Below the pieces are notes generated by a model. That model was not told where the DNA came from, searched no databases, and saw nothing but the letters and a program-made list of their open reading frames with translations. From a virus, in IMG/VR virus record IMGVR_UViG_3300022198_000284, positions 1-20,407 of that record: 20,407 nt of DNA; one strand, 5' to 3'. Shown one piece after another: positions 13,791-20,407 of the stretch. The position numbers were made by a program, and so were the translations under genes. Positions within the stretch are counted from its first letter, which is position 1. Every line of letters starts with the position of its first letter.

Positions 13791-15841
13791 TACTGCGCCC
13801 TTGGCAAATTCGTCGATATCTCGGCGTCGGTCATAGCCTTAGCCACGCGAAGTTCAGCCTCAGCCGATAGTTCCATACGGCGAAGCTCCATTTCCATCTG
13901 CATCTTCTCACGCTCAAGCTGAATATCCGCCTGCATTTTCTCACGCTTCAGCGCGATCTCAGCCTCAGCCTTTTGCTGCGCGAGCTGCAAGTCTAGCTGC
14001 GCCTTTTGCTGCGCTGCGGCAATAGCCGGATCAGGCTGCGGAGGCTGCTGCGTCTTCATCGCCATCTTCTGCGCCACCATCTGCGGCGAGCTGAAGAACT
14101 GGTCGGCATCCTTAAATCCGCCGATCTCCGCAATCGAGCGCAGGGTGGCAACGTACTGAGCCATAGTCACGACCGGATTATCAGGGCCGAGCTGCATTAG
14201 GATTTGCTCTTGCTTCGCCGCAATCTGCGTCAGGAACGCAATCTTGGTCTCGTCGTCAGTCGTGCCAAGCCCAACCTGCACAATCGTGTCAAACTGCGAC
14301 TTCCACTCGGCTGGGTTGATCGGCACAAAATTATTACGCAGGCGCAAAATCTGCGGCTTGTTGTCGTGCTTCAGGACAAGCGCCAAGATGCCCTTAAACA
14401 AATCCTTCACGCCGGTCTCAGCCATTGTGCGCGCGTAGCTCTCCAGCTTAACCTGCGCGCCGCGTACTGTGGCGGCAACGGCTGAGGCAGTCGACGACTG
14501 CAACGCGTTGGCGTCGAGGCCTTGGGATGCGGCTGACATTCCGGTGCGCTGCTCTTTTACCGTATCCAGATAATCCATCAGCGGGCGGATTTCAGCGCCA
14601 ACAGACGCGCCAGCCAGCGGCTGGATCATGCCGGGCTGCCGCACGCGGATAATCCCGCCAGCCTGTGCATCGAGCAGGTCGTCCAGATTTACAGCCCCCT
14701 CAACAGCGGCGATACGCGGCAAGGTTGAAGAGTAGACGCTGTCCAGATATTGACGCATCAGCGTTGTCTTAATCACCTGCAAATCTTCGGTCATGTCGTA
14801 GATCGAGCGACCGACCAAGCGGTGCGGCATCAGGATAGGCGAGGCAACGGCAAACGGAATGTGATCCCACGGCTCATTGTGCAGGATGTGCTGGCCGTTA
14901 GAGCCAATCGCGCAAATGCGGCGGCGCTCGGCAATGCCGTCGCCATCGTAATCCATCTTAACGATGCACTCATAATAGACGACGCTACGCATTGTCGGGT
15001 CAGACGGATCAACGCCGGTTGACGCCTCCAAATCCTGAAAGCGGTTGCTAACCTCGTCCTCAACCTTCAGCTCGTCCTCGCCGGCATACTCTTCGACCTC
15101 GTCGCGGTCGTAGCCCATAGCCACAAGGTCGCTGACGGTGAGGGTGGTGCGGTGCGCCATAAAGTGCGCGTCCTCAAGTGACGTGGCGCGGCGGTTCACG
15201 AGGAACTCTTCCGGCGGCACGTTGATGACTTTGATTTCGCCCTCTTCGCGCGTCACGCGCACCGTCAGATCGTATTCAGAACGAAGCGGCACAGTCTCGC
15301 CGCTCTCGTCGTCGTAGATGCTTTCCATAACAGTTTCGGACTGCTCGACGATCTCGACGTTGGGGTCGTTCATCAGCATGACCAGCTCGTCCTCAGACAG
15401 GCCGCTATACTCTTCCTCGTCGACCTCTTCCTTGGTCTCGTAGAAGAACTTTATGACGCCCATACGGAATAAGAGCGCGTCCTTGAAAAACGTGTGCAGC
15501 AGCTTATAGCCGTCATTGCGCTGCGTGATGATGTAATTGACGTAATCGGATGCCTGCTCTGCCGCCTCTTGGTCTTCGGCGGTGCGCGGTGCGAAGCGCA
15601 CATATTTGTCGTTTGCCGTGAAGACGCGCATCAGGTTGGGCATGATGGCCTCGACGGTGTCAGCCACCTCAGTGGCGACTACAGCCGAGCGGCCTTCGAC
15701 CTCATTGCCAAGAGGCTCACCCAAATAGAAGTCGAGAGCGCGTAGGCGCTCTTGGGTGTATTCGCTGTCGAAGTGGTTTAGCGCGTCGGTTATCTCACCT
15801 GAGACAATCGAACTGAGCTGGTAGTCATCCATCTTTGCCAT
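13790..15841 (-). CDS. Portal protein (P22 type)
   Basis: A 683 aa protein from ATG 15841 (MAKMDDYQL). The frame is open to GTG 15853, but that start would overlap the only SD-like sequence (AAAAGG at 15858-15853). Residues 20-110 contain YLGEPLGNEVEGRSAVVATE and VADTVEAIMPNLMRVFTAND, the conserved N-terminal part of large portal proteins. Further landmarks are INVPPEEFLVNRRATSLEDA, EPWDHIPFAVASPILMPHRL, GRSIYDMTEDLQVIKTTLMR and the RTGMSAASQGLDANALQSST segment. The last 110 residues, after a Gln/Pro linker, form a long charged coiled coil (ALKREKMQADIQLEREKMQM), like the barrel helix of P22-type portals. The portal forms the dodecameric DNA entry ring at one capsid vertex and docks TerL. Confidence 0.93.
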   Translation of the reverse strand: MAKMDDYQLSSIVSGEITDALNHFDSEYTQERLRALDFYLGEPLGNEVEGRSAVVATEVADTVEAIMPNLMRVFTANDKYVRFAPRTAEDQEAAEQASDYVNYIITQRNDGYKLLHTFFKDALLFRMGVIKFFYETKEEVDEEEYSGLSEDELVMLMNDPNVEIVEQSETVMESIYDDESGETVPLRSEYDLTVRVTREEGEIKVINVPPEEFLVNRRATSLEDAHFMAHRTTLTVSDLVAMGYDRDEVEEYAGEDELKVEDEVSNRFQDLEASTGVDPSDPTMRSVVYYECIVKMDYDGDGIAERRRICAIGSNGQHILHNEPWDHIPFAVASPILMPHRLVGRSIYDMTEDLQVIKTTLMRQYLDSVYSSTLPRIAAVEGAVNLDDLLDAQAGGIIRVRQPGMIQPLAGASVGAEIRPLMDYLDTVKEQRTGMSAASQGLDANALQSSTASAVAATVRGAQVKLESYARTMAETGVKDLFKGILALVLKHDNKPQILRLRNNFVPINPAEWKSQFDTIVQVGLGTTDDETKIAFLTQIAAKQEQILMQLGPDNPVVTMAQYVATLRSIAEIGGFKDADQFFSSPQMVAQKMAMKTQQPPQPDPAIAAAQQKAQLDLQLAQQKAEAEIALKREKMQADIQLEREKMQMEMELRRMELSAEAELRVAKAMTDAEISTNLPRAQ

Positions 15842-15974
15842 TTTTTTTCGCACCTTTTGCCGCGCGTTTAGGCGCGGGCTTTGGTTTAGTCGATTGTGTA
15901 TTATTACACAAATCCCGCGCAGGTTCTATGGGGGGCTGCGGCCTGCGTATTCGCGCCACTGATGGACGCCTCAC
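15825..15974 (-). CDS. Possible small basic protein (49 aa), GTG start
   Basis: The 135 nt between the Cys-rich gene and the portal are open in one frame. From GTG 15974, 2 nt after the previous stop, it encodes a Pro/Arg/Lys-rich peptide: RRPSVARIRRPQPPIEPARD, LCNNTQSTKPKPAPKRAAKG, then AKKNGKDG. The stop TGA lies inside the portal's first codons (GGATGAC), giving a 17 nt overlap. A TTG at 15980 overlapping the preceding stop is another possible start. No strong ribosome binding site is visible, but it would fill a gap in an otherwise gapless gene chain and has the same Lys/Ala/Pro tail as its neighbours. It could instead be untranslated leader. Confidence 0.42.
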   Translation of the reverse strand: MRRPSVARIRRPQPPIEPARDLCNNTQSTKPKPAPKRAAKGAKKNGKDG

Positions 15975-15976
15975 AA

Positions 15977-16198
15977 TCAATGTTCAGTGACCTTGCGTGT
16001 CTTCTTTGACGCGCCCTTGCTAGACCCCTTAATCGGTGCGCCACGCTTGCCAGCGGTCTCGACTGTACCCTTGCTGGTCTGCACAAACTTAGACGGCGCA
16101 GGCGCGGGCGTCATGTCCGGCATTGCGTTTTTCCCCTGAATACAGCGCTGCTTTATTTCGCACCGACCCTTATATGGGCAATTTTCACAAATAATCAT
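15977..16198 (-). CDS. Small four-cysteine, Lys-rich protein (73 aa)
   Basis: Starts with an ATGA overlap with the preceding 51 aa gene. The first 20 residues, MIICENCPYKGRCEIKQRC, have four Cys at 4, 7, 13 and 19 (spacing C-x2-C-x5-C-x5-C), which suggests a small zinc-binding knuckle. The remainder is Pro/Ala then Lys/Gly/Ser/Thr-rich (KGTVETAGKRGAPIKGSSKG, then ASKKTRKVTEH) and probably disordered, suited to nucleic acid contact. Metal binding and DNA binding are inferences. It belongs to the coupled micro-gene chain upstream of the portal. Confidence 0.75.
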   Translation of the reverse strand: MIICENCPYKGRCEIKQRCIQGKNAMPDMTPAPAPSKFVQTSKGTVETAGKRGAPIKGSSKGASKKTRKVTEH

Positions 16199-16350
16199 GC
16201 TTTCTTCGCTTTCTTTTTCTTCGCGGTTTTAGCCGCCGCCTTAAATGCGGCAGCGGTTGGCGCGCCCTTAGCGCCGACCTTTCGCATCTTCTCGCCGGAG
16301 CCAGCCTTAATGCGGGCGCGCTTTTTTGCGATATTGCGGTAGAGCGACAT
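16195..16350 (-). CDS. Small Lys/Ala-rich conserved phage protein (51 aa)
   Basis: ATG 16350 overlaps the preceding stop as TGATG, and its own stop overlaps the next start as ATGA. The sequence MSLYRNIAKKRARIKAGSGE, then KMRKVGAKGAPTAAAFKAAA, ending in a KKKKAKKA tail, is one I recognise as a recurrent small protein of marine phage genomes (LYxNIxxKRxRIxAGSGEKMRKxGxKGAPT). It is strongly basic and probably binds DNA or packs in the virion. No function is established to my knowledge. Confidence 0.82.
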   Translation of the reverse strand: MSLYRNIAKKRARIKAGSGEKMRKVGAKGAPTAAAFKAAAKTAKKKKAKKA

Positions 16351-16421
16351 CAGCAGTATTTACCCAAAACCTGCTTTGCGCCGCCTGACTTCTTTCCGCC
16401 TTTTTTCTTACCGTATCCCAT
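16350..16421 (-). CDS. Micro-ORF, 23 aa Gly/Lys-rich peptide
   Basis: Encodes MGYGKKKGGKKSGGAKQVLG then KYC. Its ATG overlaps the upstream stop as TAATG (16421), and its TGA overlaps the downstream ATG as TGATG (16350), so both ends fit the coupling pattern of the chain. Purine-rich GAGGAAGAA lies just before the ATG. Similar MGYGKK / MPYGKK micro-proteins occur in related phage genomes as I recall them. The function is unknown; the charge suggests nucleic acid association. Confidence 0.68.
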   Translation of the reverse strand: MGYGKKKGGKKSGGAKQVLGKYC

Positions 16422-16591
16422 TATTTCTTCCTCGCTTTCTTTTTAGCTGCGTCTGATAATTGACTAAAGTGTAACACCTTTTTGCTGGCTGGTGTCATAC
16501 GCGCGCCAGTCATAATCGTGCCGTCGGGGTGCTTATGCACGGCACCACGATATTTAGTGCCGTCACGGAAATAGTGAATACCCGCTGCCAT
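16421..16591 (-). CDS. Small conserved phage protein (56 aa)
   Basis: The frame is open upstream to 16645, but the ATG at 16591 overlaps the previous stop as TAATG and starts the recognisable part: MAAGIHYFRDGTKYRGAVHK, then HPDGTIMTGARMTPASKKVL, ending with a Lys-rich tail (AAKKKARKK). The YF.DGT...G..HKHPDG..MTG pattern recurs in small proteins of podovirus-like marine phages. Probably a soluble basic virion-associated protein; function unknown. Confidence 0.8.
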   Translation of the reverse strand: MAAGIHYFRDGTKYRGAVHKHPDGTIMTGARMTPASKKVLHFSQLSDAAKKKARKK

Positions 16592-16908
16592 TACGATCCC
16601 TTTTTCCACTTGGTTGAACTCGATTTGGTCTTGCTCGGCGACCACTTAATACGGTTAGCCCAATATGCCGCAGACATAGGGCCTTTGGCTATGTTCTTTG
16701 CGTGGCGCGACTTGAACGCCTCACGCTGGCCGACCGTCTGGTTGGTCTTCACGCCCTGCTGCCCGAAGCGGATCGTCTTAATCTGATCGCCAGACTTCGC
16801 CACAACGACGTGCGACTTGGTCGGGTGCGAGGGCGTGCGCTTCGGTTGATTGTAACCGGAGACGCCAGCGTTGGCTAGTCGGGGGTCTTTTGGCTTGCGT
16901 GGGGGCAT
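16591..16908 (-). CDS. Small basic conserved phage protein (105 aa)
   Basis: First gene of the micro-gene chain; ATG 16908 has AAAGG at 7 nt. The N-terminus is basic and Pro-rich (MPPRKPKDPRLANAGVSGYN). The conserved part is SHVVVAKSGDQIKTIRFGQQ, followed by EAFKSRHAKNIAKGPMSAAY and WANRIKWSP. This KTIRFGQ.G......F..RH..NI..G..SAAYWA pattern is familiar from many phage and giant-virus small proteins of unknown function. The high Lys/Arg content suggests DNA contact or internal head location. No enzymatic motif is visible. Confidence 0.82.
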   Translation of the reverse strand: MPPRKPKDPRLANAGVSGYNQPKRTPSHPTKSHVVVAKSGDQIKTIRFGQQGVKTNQTVGQREAFKSRHAKNIAKGPMSAAYWANRIKWSPSKTKSSSTKWKKGS

Positions 16909-16918
16909 ATTTTAACCT

Positions 16919-16946
16919 TTGCTATCACTTCGATATAGTATATAAT
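16919..16946 (+). promoter_or_regulatory. Sigma70-like promoter for the plus-strand gene
   Basis: TTGCTA at 16919-16924 (4 of 6 to TTGACA) and a perfect TATAAT at 16941-16946 are separated by 16 nt. The surrounding sequence is AT-rich, unlike the rest of the window. A ribosome binding site AAGGGG (16960-16965) lies 7 nt before ATG 16973. This is the clearest promoter in the window and points opposite to all other genes. The near-palindromic ATATAGTATATAAT could also serve the minus strand or bind a regulator. Confidence 0.6.
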
Positions 16947-16972
16947 CTGTTTTTTACATAAGGGGTCACATT

Positions 16973-17146
16973 ATGAAAATTGAAACCACACCACAAGAAC
17001 ACCGCGAAATCATTGTGCTGCGCGCAATGGTTTTAGGCAATTTATCACTTGAAGACGCAGAACAAATCGACGCGCTAGTATGCGACGCGCTAGGAATAGA
17101 ACAAATGGAAGAACCGCCGGAGTTCATGTTACTTGCCCAACAGTGA
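16973..17146 (+). CDS. Lone plus-strand small acidic protein (57 aa)
   Basis: It encodes MKIETTPQEHREIIVLRAMV, LGNLSLEDAEQIDALVCDAL, then GIEQMEEPPEFMLLAQQ. It has its own TATAAT promoter and AAGGGG ribosome binding site and is the only gene on this strand. It is acidic, predicted to be two or three helices, with one Cys and no transmembrane segment. The 3' end overlaps the 3' end of the convergent 457 aa gene by 18 nt, so its transcript would run antisense to that gene and perhaps to terL. The position, opposite orientation and strong promoter suggest an early or regulatory gene placed inside the late operon. No family is recognised. Confidence 0.72.
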   Translation: MKIETTPQEHREIIVLRAMVLGNLSLEDAEQIDALVCDALGIEQMEEPPEFMLLAQQ

Positions 17147-18502
17147 ATATTGCATAATTGCGTCTACTAGTTCTTGATCGACAACTTGGCCGGGTAGTTG
17201 CGTTTTCATAGTATAGGCTTTAGTGGCCTCTGAAAACGGCACATCTCGGCCAAGTTTTTTATTAAAATATGTCCTGCCTTCCATACCTTTGTATGCGTCT
17301 CTAAAGAGCAAGCCCTGAGGTATTGGGGTTTCAAGACCGCCAAGGTATTTGCCAAGTATTTGTGCATCATAGGTACCGTGAGGAACCCTTGGGTCAAGGA
17401 CAGGGGCGGCGGTTGGGTCTATCTGTCCCATAGCAAACCCAACGCGTCCAGCAGGGACATCGAGCAAATCACGCTCAGTAACCGCAACGCGCGTTTTGCC
17501 TACACTTGGGAAACCAGCCTCCTGAGCTGGCTTCTTGTCCATCAACCTAACAAAAGACTTCCGTATATCTGGGGAAACACTTGCCAGATAGTCGCCAAGG
17601 TTTTCTGACCCTGCACCCGGCCAGTTTTTGTCAACCTTCTTCATTTCGACATCAAATGACTTCATCGCTTTTTTTGTAATGCTGGCCGCTGGCAACTGCT
17701 CGGCCAAAGCGCGAGACATAAAGGTCGTAAAGTCTACAGCATTTGGTGCCATAGTTATTGTGGTTCCAACGATGTCTTTGCCGGTTTCTTCTGCAAGTTG
17801 TTGCGCTCTATTTTTGAGCGTCGACACAACACCCTTGCCAGACGCCCAGATAGCGTTTTCTGCTTGAGCGGCAGGGCCAACCATAAAGTCAGGGCCACCC
17901 TCAAGCAAAACAGGGCGCGCCAAGTCAGTCTCGTCAATGCCCATTAAAAGACCGCGATTTGAACTTTTGTCGCCGTAAAAAGGCATCAAGACCTTACCCT
18001 GTAAGTCTTCAATCGTAATAGCTTTACGCGGAAGATTAGGCTGGTTTGTCCCCATAATACGGACGTCAATATCTGAAACAGGGCGGTCTATCTTTACAGC
18101 ACCGTACCCAAGCGGGTCTAATTCAGTTTTTGTGGGTGGCTTTATGCGCCCGCCCATACCGATAGAGCCTGCGGGGCGATCCATAAGTAAACCACCCCCA
18201 GTCACTGCACCAGCAAGGTCAAAGGCGTCCATAAGCACGTCTTCGGTTGGCAAGCCGGTTTCTGGGTCTATTGTAATCGGCAACTCGCCCTGAGAACGAG
18301 CCACGTTTCTTGCAGCCGTCTGAACAAAGCCGGGAAAGCTCGGCACAACTTCGCCGCCGACATTCGCAATCGGCAAAAGGAAGTGCGGCTGAGAGTAGTC
18401 ACCCATACCATATAGCGAGCTTAGGAAAGCGCCCTCATCAAAACTTGGCGCACCCTGCGGCCCAGCGAGCATCATATCGTCTGGGGATAACAAACCGTTC
18501 AT
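17129..18502 (-). CDS. Conserved phage protein, polyvalent-type domain (457 aa)
   Basis: The start ATG 18502 overlaps the preceding stop as TAATG. Residues 1-110 are Gly/Pro-rich and loosely structured (SSLYGMGDYSQPHFLLPIAN). From about 125 there is a long conserved domain with TKTELDPLGYGAVKIDRPVS, ITIEDLQGKVLMPFYGDKSS, RPVLLEGGPDFMVGPAAQAE, WASGKGVVSTLKNRAQQLAE, ETGKDIVGTTITMAPNAVDF, FVRLMDKKPAQEAGFPSVGK, VAVTERDLLDVPAGRVGFAM and HGTYDAQILGKYLGGLETPI. I recall this domain in phage proteins and in very large multi-domain 'polyvalent' phage/plasmid proteins; its activity is unknown to me. Here it is freestanding, between the TerL genes and the micro-gene chain. It may be a virion or ejected protein. 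Confidence 0.72.
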   Translation of the reverse strand: MNGLLSPDDMMLAGPQGAPSFDEGAFLSSLYGMGDYSQPHFLLPIANVGGEVVPSFPGFVQTAARNVARSQGELPITIDPETGLPTEDVLMDAFDLAGAVTGGGLLMDRPAGSIGMGGRIKPPTKTELDPLGYGAVKIDRPVSDIDVRIMGTNQPNLPRKAITIEDLQGKVLMPFYGDKSSNRGLLMGIDETDLARPVLLEGGPDFMVGPAAQAENAIWASGKGVVSTLKNRAQQLAEETGKDIVGTTITMAPNAVDFTTFMSRALAEQLPAASITKKAMKSFDVEMKKVDKNWPGAGSENLGDYLASVSPDIRKSFVRLMDKKPAQEAGFPSVGKTRVAVTERDLLDVPAGRVGFAMGQIDPTAAPVLDPRVPHGTYDAQILGKYLGGLETPIPQGLLFRDAYKGMEGRTYFNKKLGRDVPFSEATKAYTMKTQLPGQVVDQELVDAIMQYSLLGK

Positions 18503-18978
18503 TAAATATTTTCCTTACGCGGCACAACCCCAAATTCGCCGGGCATTACGCCAAAAGCCTGAGGCGGGCGGCGGGGCAGATTGTCCGTAGGCATTAGTGG
18601 GACGCCGCCCATCATCTCTTGTTTGGTCTCATAATCGTAGCCAAACATTCTCTTGTAAAACTCTTCCTCAGACATTTGCAAAGGGTCAGCCAAAAGGCCG
18701 TAAGACTTGTACCCTTGCATAAACTCACCAAAGTCACCGTCAGCAGGCTCGCCAAAAAGCGGGTTATAAGGAAGTGCATATTCTGCGGCGCTTTTTATCT
18801 CATCTGCTGTCAAATCGCCTGAAATGACAAGCTCCATAATGTGCGAGCGCGCTGCCTTTGGCATTTTCAGAAACGACGGCCCTAAGACATCATAAGCAAC
18901 CTTGACCGGAGATTGGTTAAATGCCTCCTCATCGCTAATGCCTTCAGGGCGATATCTTGAGGCCTTAACTTTTTCCAT
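18502..18978 (-). CDS. Unknown protein downstream of terL (158-162 aa)
   Basis: Two starts are possible: ATG 18978, which overlaps the terL stop by one base (TGATG), or ATG 18990, 12 nt further upstream inside terL. I favour 18978 because one-base overlaps are the rule in this operon. The N-terminal half is helical (ISDEEAFNQSPVKVAYDVLG, then AARSHIMELVISGDLTADEI). The centre is YALPYNPLFGEPADGDFGEF and YGLLADPLQMSEEEFYKRMF; the C-terminus is Pro/Gly-rich (LPRRPPQAFGVMPGEFGVVP). The protein is acidic, soluble and without known motifs. Its position next to terL and the 457 aa gene suggests a packaging or virion role, but there is no direct evidence. Confidence 0.65.
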   Translation of the reverse strand: MEKVKASRYRPEGISDEEAFNQSPVKVAYDVLGPSFLKMPKAARSHIMELVISGDLTADEIKSAAEYALPYNPLFGEPADGDFGEFMQGYKSYGLLADPLQMSEEEFYKRMFGYDYETKQEMMGGVPLMPTDNLPRRPPQAFGVMPGEFGVVPRKENI

Positions 18979-20378
18979 CAAACCACCCAACTGTTTTTAG
19001 GTTTCAAACTGCGATTGTGATTATAACCCCTAGAGTAACCACCAGCAACCGCACCCTGCCCCGCGAAGGTCAGCACAAACGCGTCAGCCACGTCAGGCGA
19101 ACGCTGCCCGCGTCGCTTCATCTCGTCCTTGCTCTCAACCTTTAACTTGCCGGTCGACAGGTATTTGTACCTGACGCCAGTTATCTCGGCAATCAACGTG
19201 TCGTCCTGCGGTATTTTCACGTCGCGCGCCTCAAACCACTCGCGGGCAGCCCAAAACAACTCATCGCGCAGCCGGTTAAAGCGATCCTTCAGGCTGGCCG
19301 TCTCGCTAACCGACACCGCCACCGCAGGCATATCCAGCTCGCGCAACCGATCCGCCAAGCCCGCGCCCAAGCCAATCGCGTCAATATATATCGCCTGCGG
19401 GCGCTGCGAGTAAGGCACGACGTCGTATTCGCTCAAAATAATGCCCGCCAGCTCCATCAAATCCTTATTCTGCCACGTCTTGATCGGCTCAATCATTACG
19501 TTGCCCTGCCGCTTGCAAAGCGCCGACCTGTCGCCACCAAAACGTGCAACGTCCAACCCCCAAACAACCGGCGTCGTAGGCCCTGCCTCGACGTCACGCT
19601 TTACCGCGTCCTCAACCAAATGCAGTGGCAGCAACACGTCGTCGGACTGCGTCGGAAACTCGCCCAAGACGCGCACGCGGTACACATTGCTGTCGCCGCC
19701 GTATTTCGCCGCCATCTCGGCGATAAACTTCGGGTCGACATATTCGCCCTCTTCGCACGACACGGTAATGCAGTGCCACTTGTCGCGGTCACTATGAAAC
19801 GCGTCGTAAAAATATCCGTCGGAGCGGGTTGGGTTCCCGCACATAATGATTTTCGCGCCGGGGGTACTTAGCGCGCCACTAGCCGTCTCAAAGATCACGT
19901 TAGGCACGCCAGACGCCTCTTCGACCACAAACAGCATATGCGGCGAGTGAAAGCCCGCCAAGCTCTCAGGGTTCTCCCTGCGGCTCGTTCTCGCCACGGC
20001 GAAGCTATCCGGCGCACCTTTTAAGGCGATTTTGTCGGCCTTAAACTCCAGCAGTTCCTTAAATGCGGGCGGCATATTGCGCGCCCAGCGGTCGATCTCC
20101 GTCCACAATACGTCCGATAGCTGGTGCGCGCTGTTCGCCGTTACCGCCACCTTGCACGGATAATGCGTCATAAGCCACCAAAGCACGACCCAGCTCTCAA
20201 ACGCGGTCTTTCCGACGCCGTGGCCGGACTTAATGGCGACACGATCATGCGTCGCTATTGCTTTGAGCGCCTTCGCCTGCCACGCCTGCGGGGTGGCGTT
20301 CAGCACTTCCTCAACGAATAACGTCGGGTCGTCGCGTAGGGCGGCTATGGCTTCGACGGTGGCTTGGGTGGTGGTCAT
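18978..20378 (-). CDS. Terminase large subunit (TerL)
   Basis: A 466 aa, full-length ATP-driven DNA packaging motor. N-terminal ATPase: Walker A SGHGVGKT at residues 51-58, Walker B MLFVVEEAS at 148-155 with the catalytic acidic pair at 153-154, and the coupling motif MCGNPTRSDG near 179-188. C-terminal RNase H-like nuclease: WGLDVARFGGD at 273-283 (Asp276, Asp283), AIYIDAIGLG at 329-338 (Asp333), and SPDVADAFVLTF at 427-438 (Asp429, Asp432), so the metal-binding acidic residues are present. The enzyme docks on the portal, translocates DNA and cuts the concatemer. ATG 20378 is preceded by CGGAGA. The small terminase gene would be expected just beyond the right edge. It is first in the visible late operon. 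Confidence 0.95.
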   Translation of the reverse strand: MTTTQATVEAIAALRDDPTLFVEEVLNATPQAWQAKALKAIATHDRVAIKSGHGVGKTAFESWVVLWWLMTHYPCKVAVTANSAHQLSDVLWTEIDRWARNMPPAFKELLEFKADKIALKGAPDSFAVARTSRRENPESLAGFHSPHMLFVVEEASGVPNVIFETASGALSTPGAKIIMCGNPTRSDGYFYDAFHSDRDKWHCITVSCEEGEYVDPKFIAEMAAKYGGDSNVYRVRVLGEFPTQSDDVLLPLHLVEDAVKRDVEAGPTTPVVWGLDVARFGGDRSALCKRQGNVMIEPIKTWQNKDLMELAGIILSEYDVVPYSQRPQAIYIDAIGLGAGLADRLRELDMPAVAVSVSETASLKDRFNRLRDELFWAAREWFEARDVKIPQDDTLIAEITGVRYKYLSTGKLKVESKDEMKRRGQRSPDVADAFVLTFAGQGAVAGGYSRGYNHNRSLKPKNSWVV

Positions 20379-20407
20379 GCGATTTCTCCGAAGGGGGGGT
20401 GGTAGCC
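20379..20407. other. Edge fragment upstream of terL
   Basis: These 29 bases contain the terL ribosome binding site (CGGAGA on the minus strand) and a run of seven Cs on that strand. They are too short to assign to an upstream gene; the terminase small subunit is the usual neighbour. Confidence 0.3.

Noticed and set aside
16421-16645. 74 aa version of the 56 aa gene
   Set aside because: The longer start lies inside the coding region of the previous gene; ATG 16591 makes the TAATG overlap typical of this operon and starts the recognisable sequence.
1-20407. CRISPR array, tRNA genes, integrase, attachment sites or insertion sequences
   Set aside because: No regularly spaced direct repeats, cloverleaf-like segments, recombinase motifs or flanking inverted repeats were seen. 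The only tandem repeat is the protein-level 20-residue repeat.

Overview
The window is a contiguous piece of a tailed double-stranded DNA phage genome, or a prophage of the same kind. It carries the packaging and virion-assembly module. Almost every gene is on the minus strand and packed with 1-8 nt overlaps (TAATG, TGATG, ATGA), so transcription runs from high to low coordinates. No host genes, tRNAs, integrase, CRISPR array or insertion sequence were seen. The P22-type portal, the predicted gp4/gp10-like connector proteins, a set of long Ala/Gly/Gln-rich internal proteins and the lack of tail tube, tape measure or baseplate genes indicate a short-tailed (podovirus-like) phage. Many of the small lysine-rich proteins and tail proteins resemble families common in uncultured marine phages of Alphaproteobacteria. 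That host assignment is an inference from remembered resemblance.

Layout in transcription order, right to left. (1) Packaging: TerL (20378-18978), a 158-162 aa unknown, and a 457 aa conserved phage protein. (2) A 220 bp break at 16909-17128 holds the only plus-strand gene, a 57 aa acidic ORF with its own promoter; it runs head-on into the 457 aa gene. (3) A chain of very small, mostly Lys-rich genes (105, 56, 23, 51, 73 and about 49 aa) linked by start/stop overlaps. (4) Portal, a HlyC-like acyltransferase-fold protein, a 356 aa virion-type protein, a 95 aa helical protein, scaffold and major capsid protein, followed by a terminator hairpin. (5) Connector and tail: 107 aa, gp4-like adaptor, 128 aa, a repeat protein of seven exact 20-residue units, a gp10-like tail protein, and two small conserved proteins. 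(6) Three probable internal/ejection proteins. (7) Two tail-fibre-type proteins sharing an N-terminal module; the first ends in an S74 chaperone and the second runs off the window at base 1.

The most striking feature is in the major capsid gene. The first 54 codons (10989-10828) and the rest (10576-9789) are separated by about 250 nt of non-coding sequence that folds as a compact group I intron. Helices P1, P3, P4, P6a, P7, P7.1, P7.2, P8, P9, P9.1 and P9.2 can all be drawn by hand, with a U-G pair at the 5' splice site and no homing endonuclease ORF. Splicing would give a continuous 316 aa capsid protein, while the unspliced message stops after 58 codons. Other points worth following are the HlyC-like protein whose catalytic His position is Tyr, the lone antisense gene, and the micro-ORF chain.
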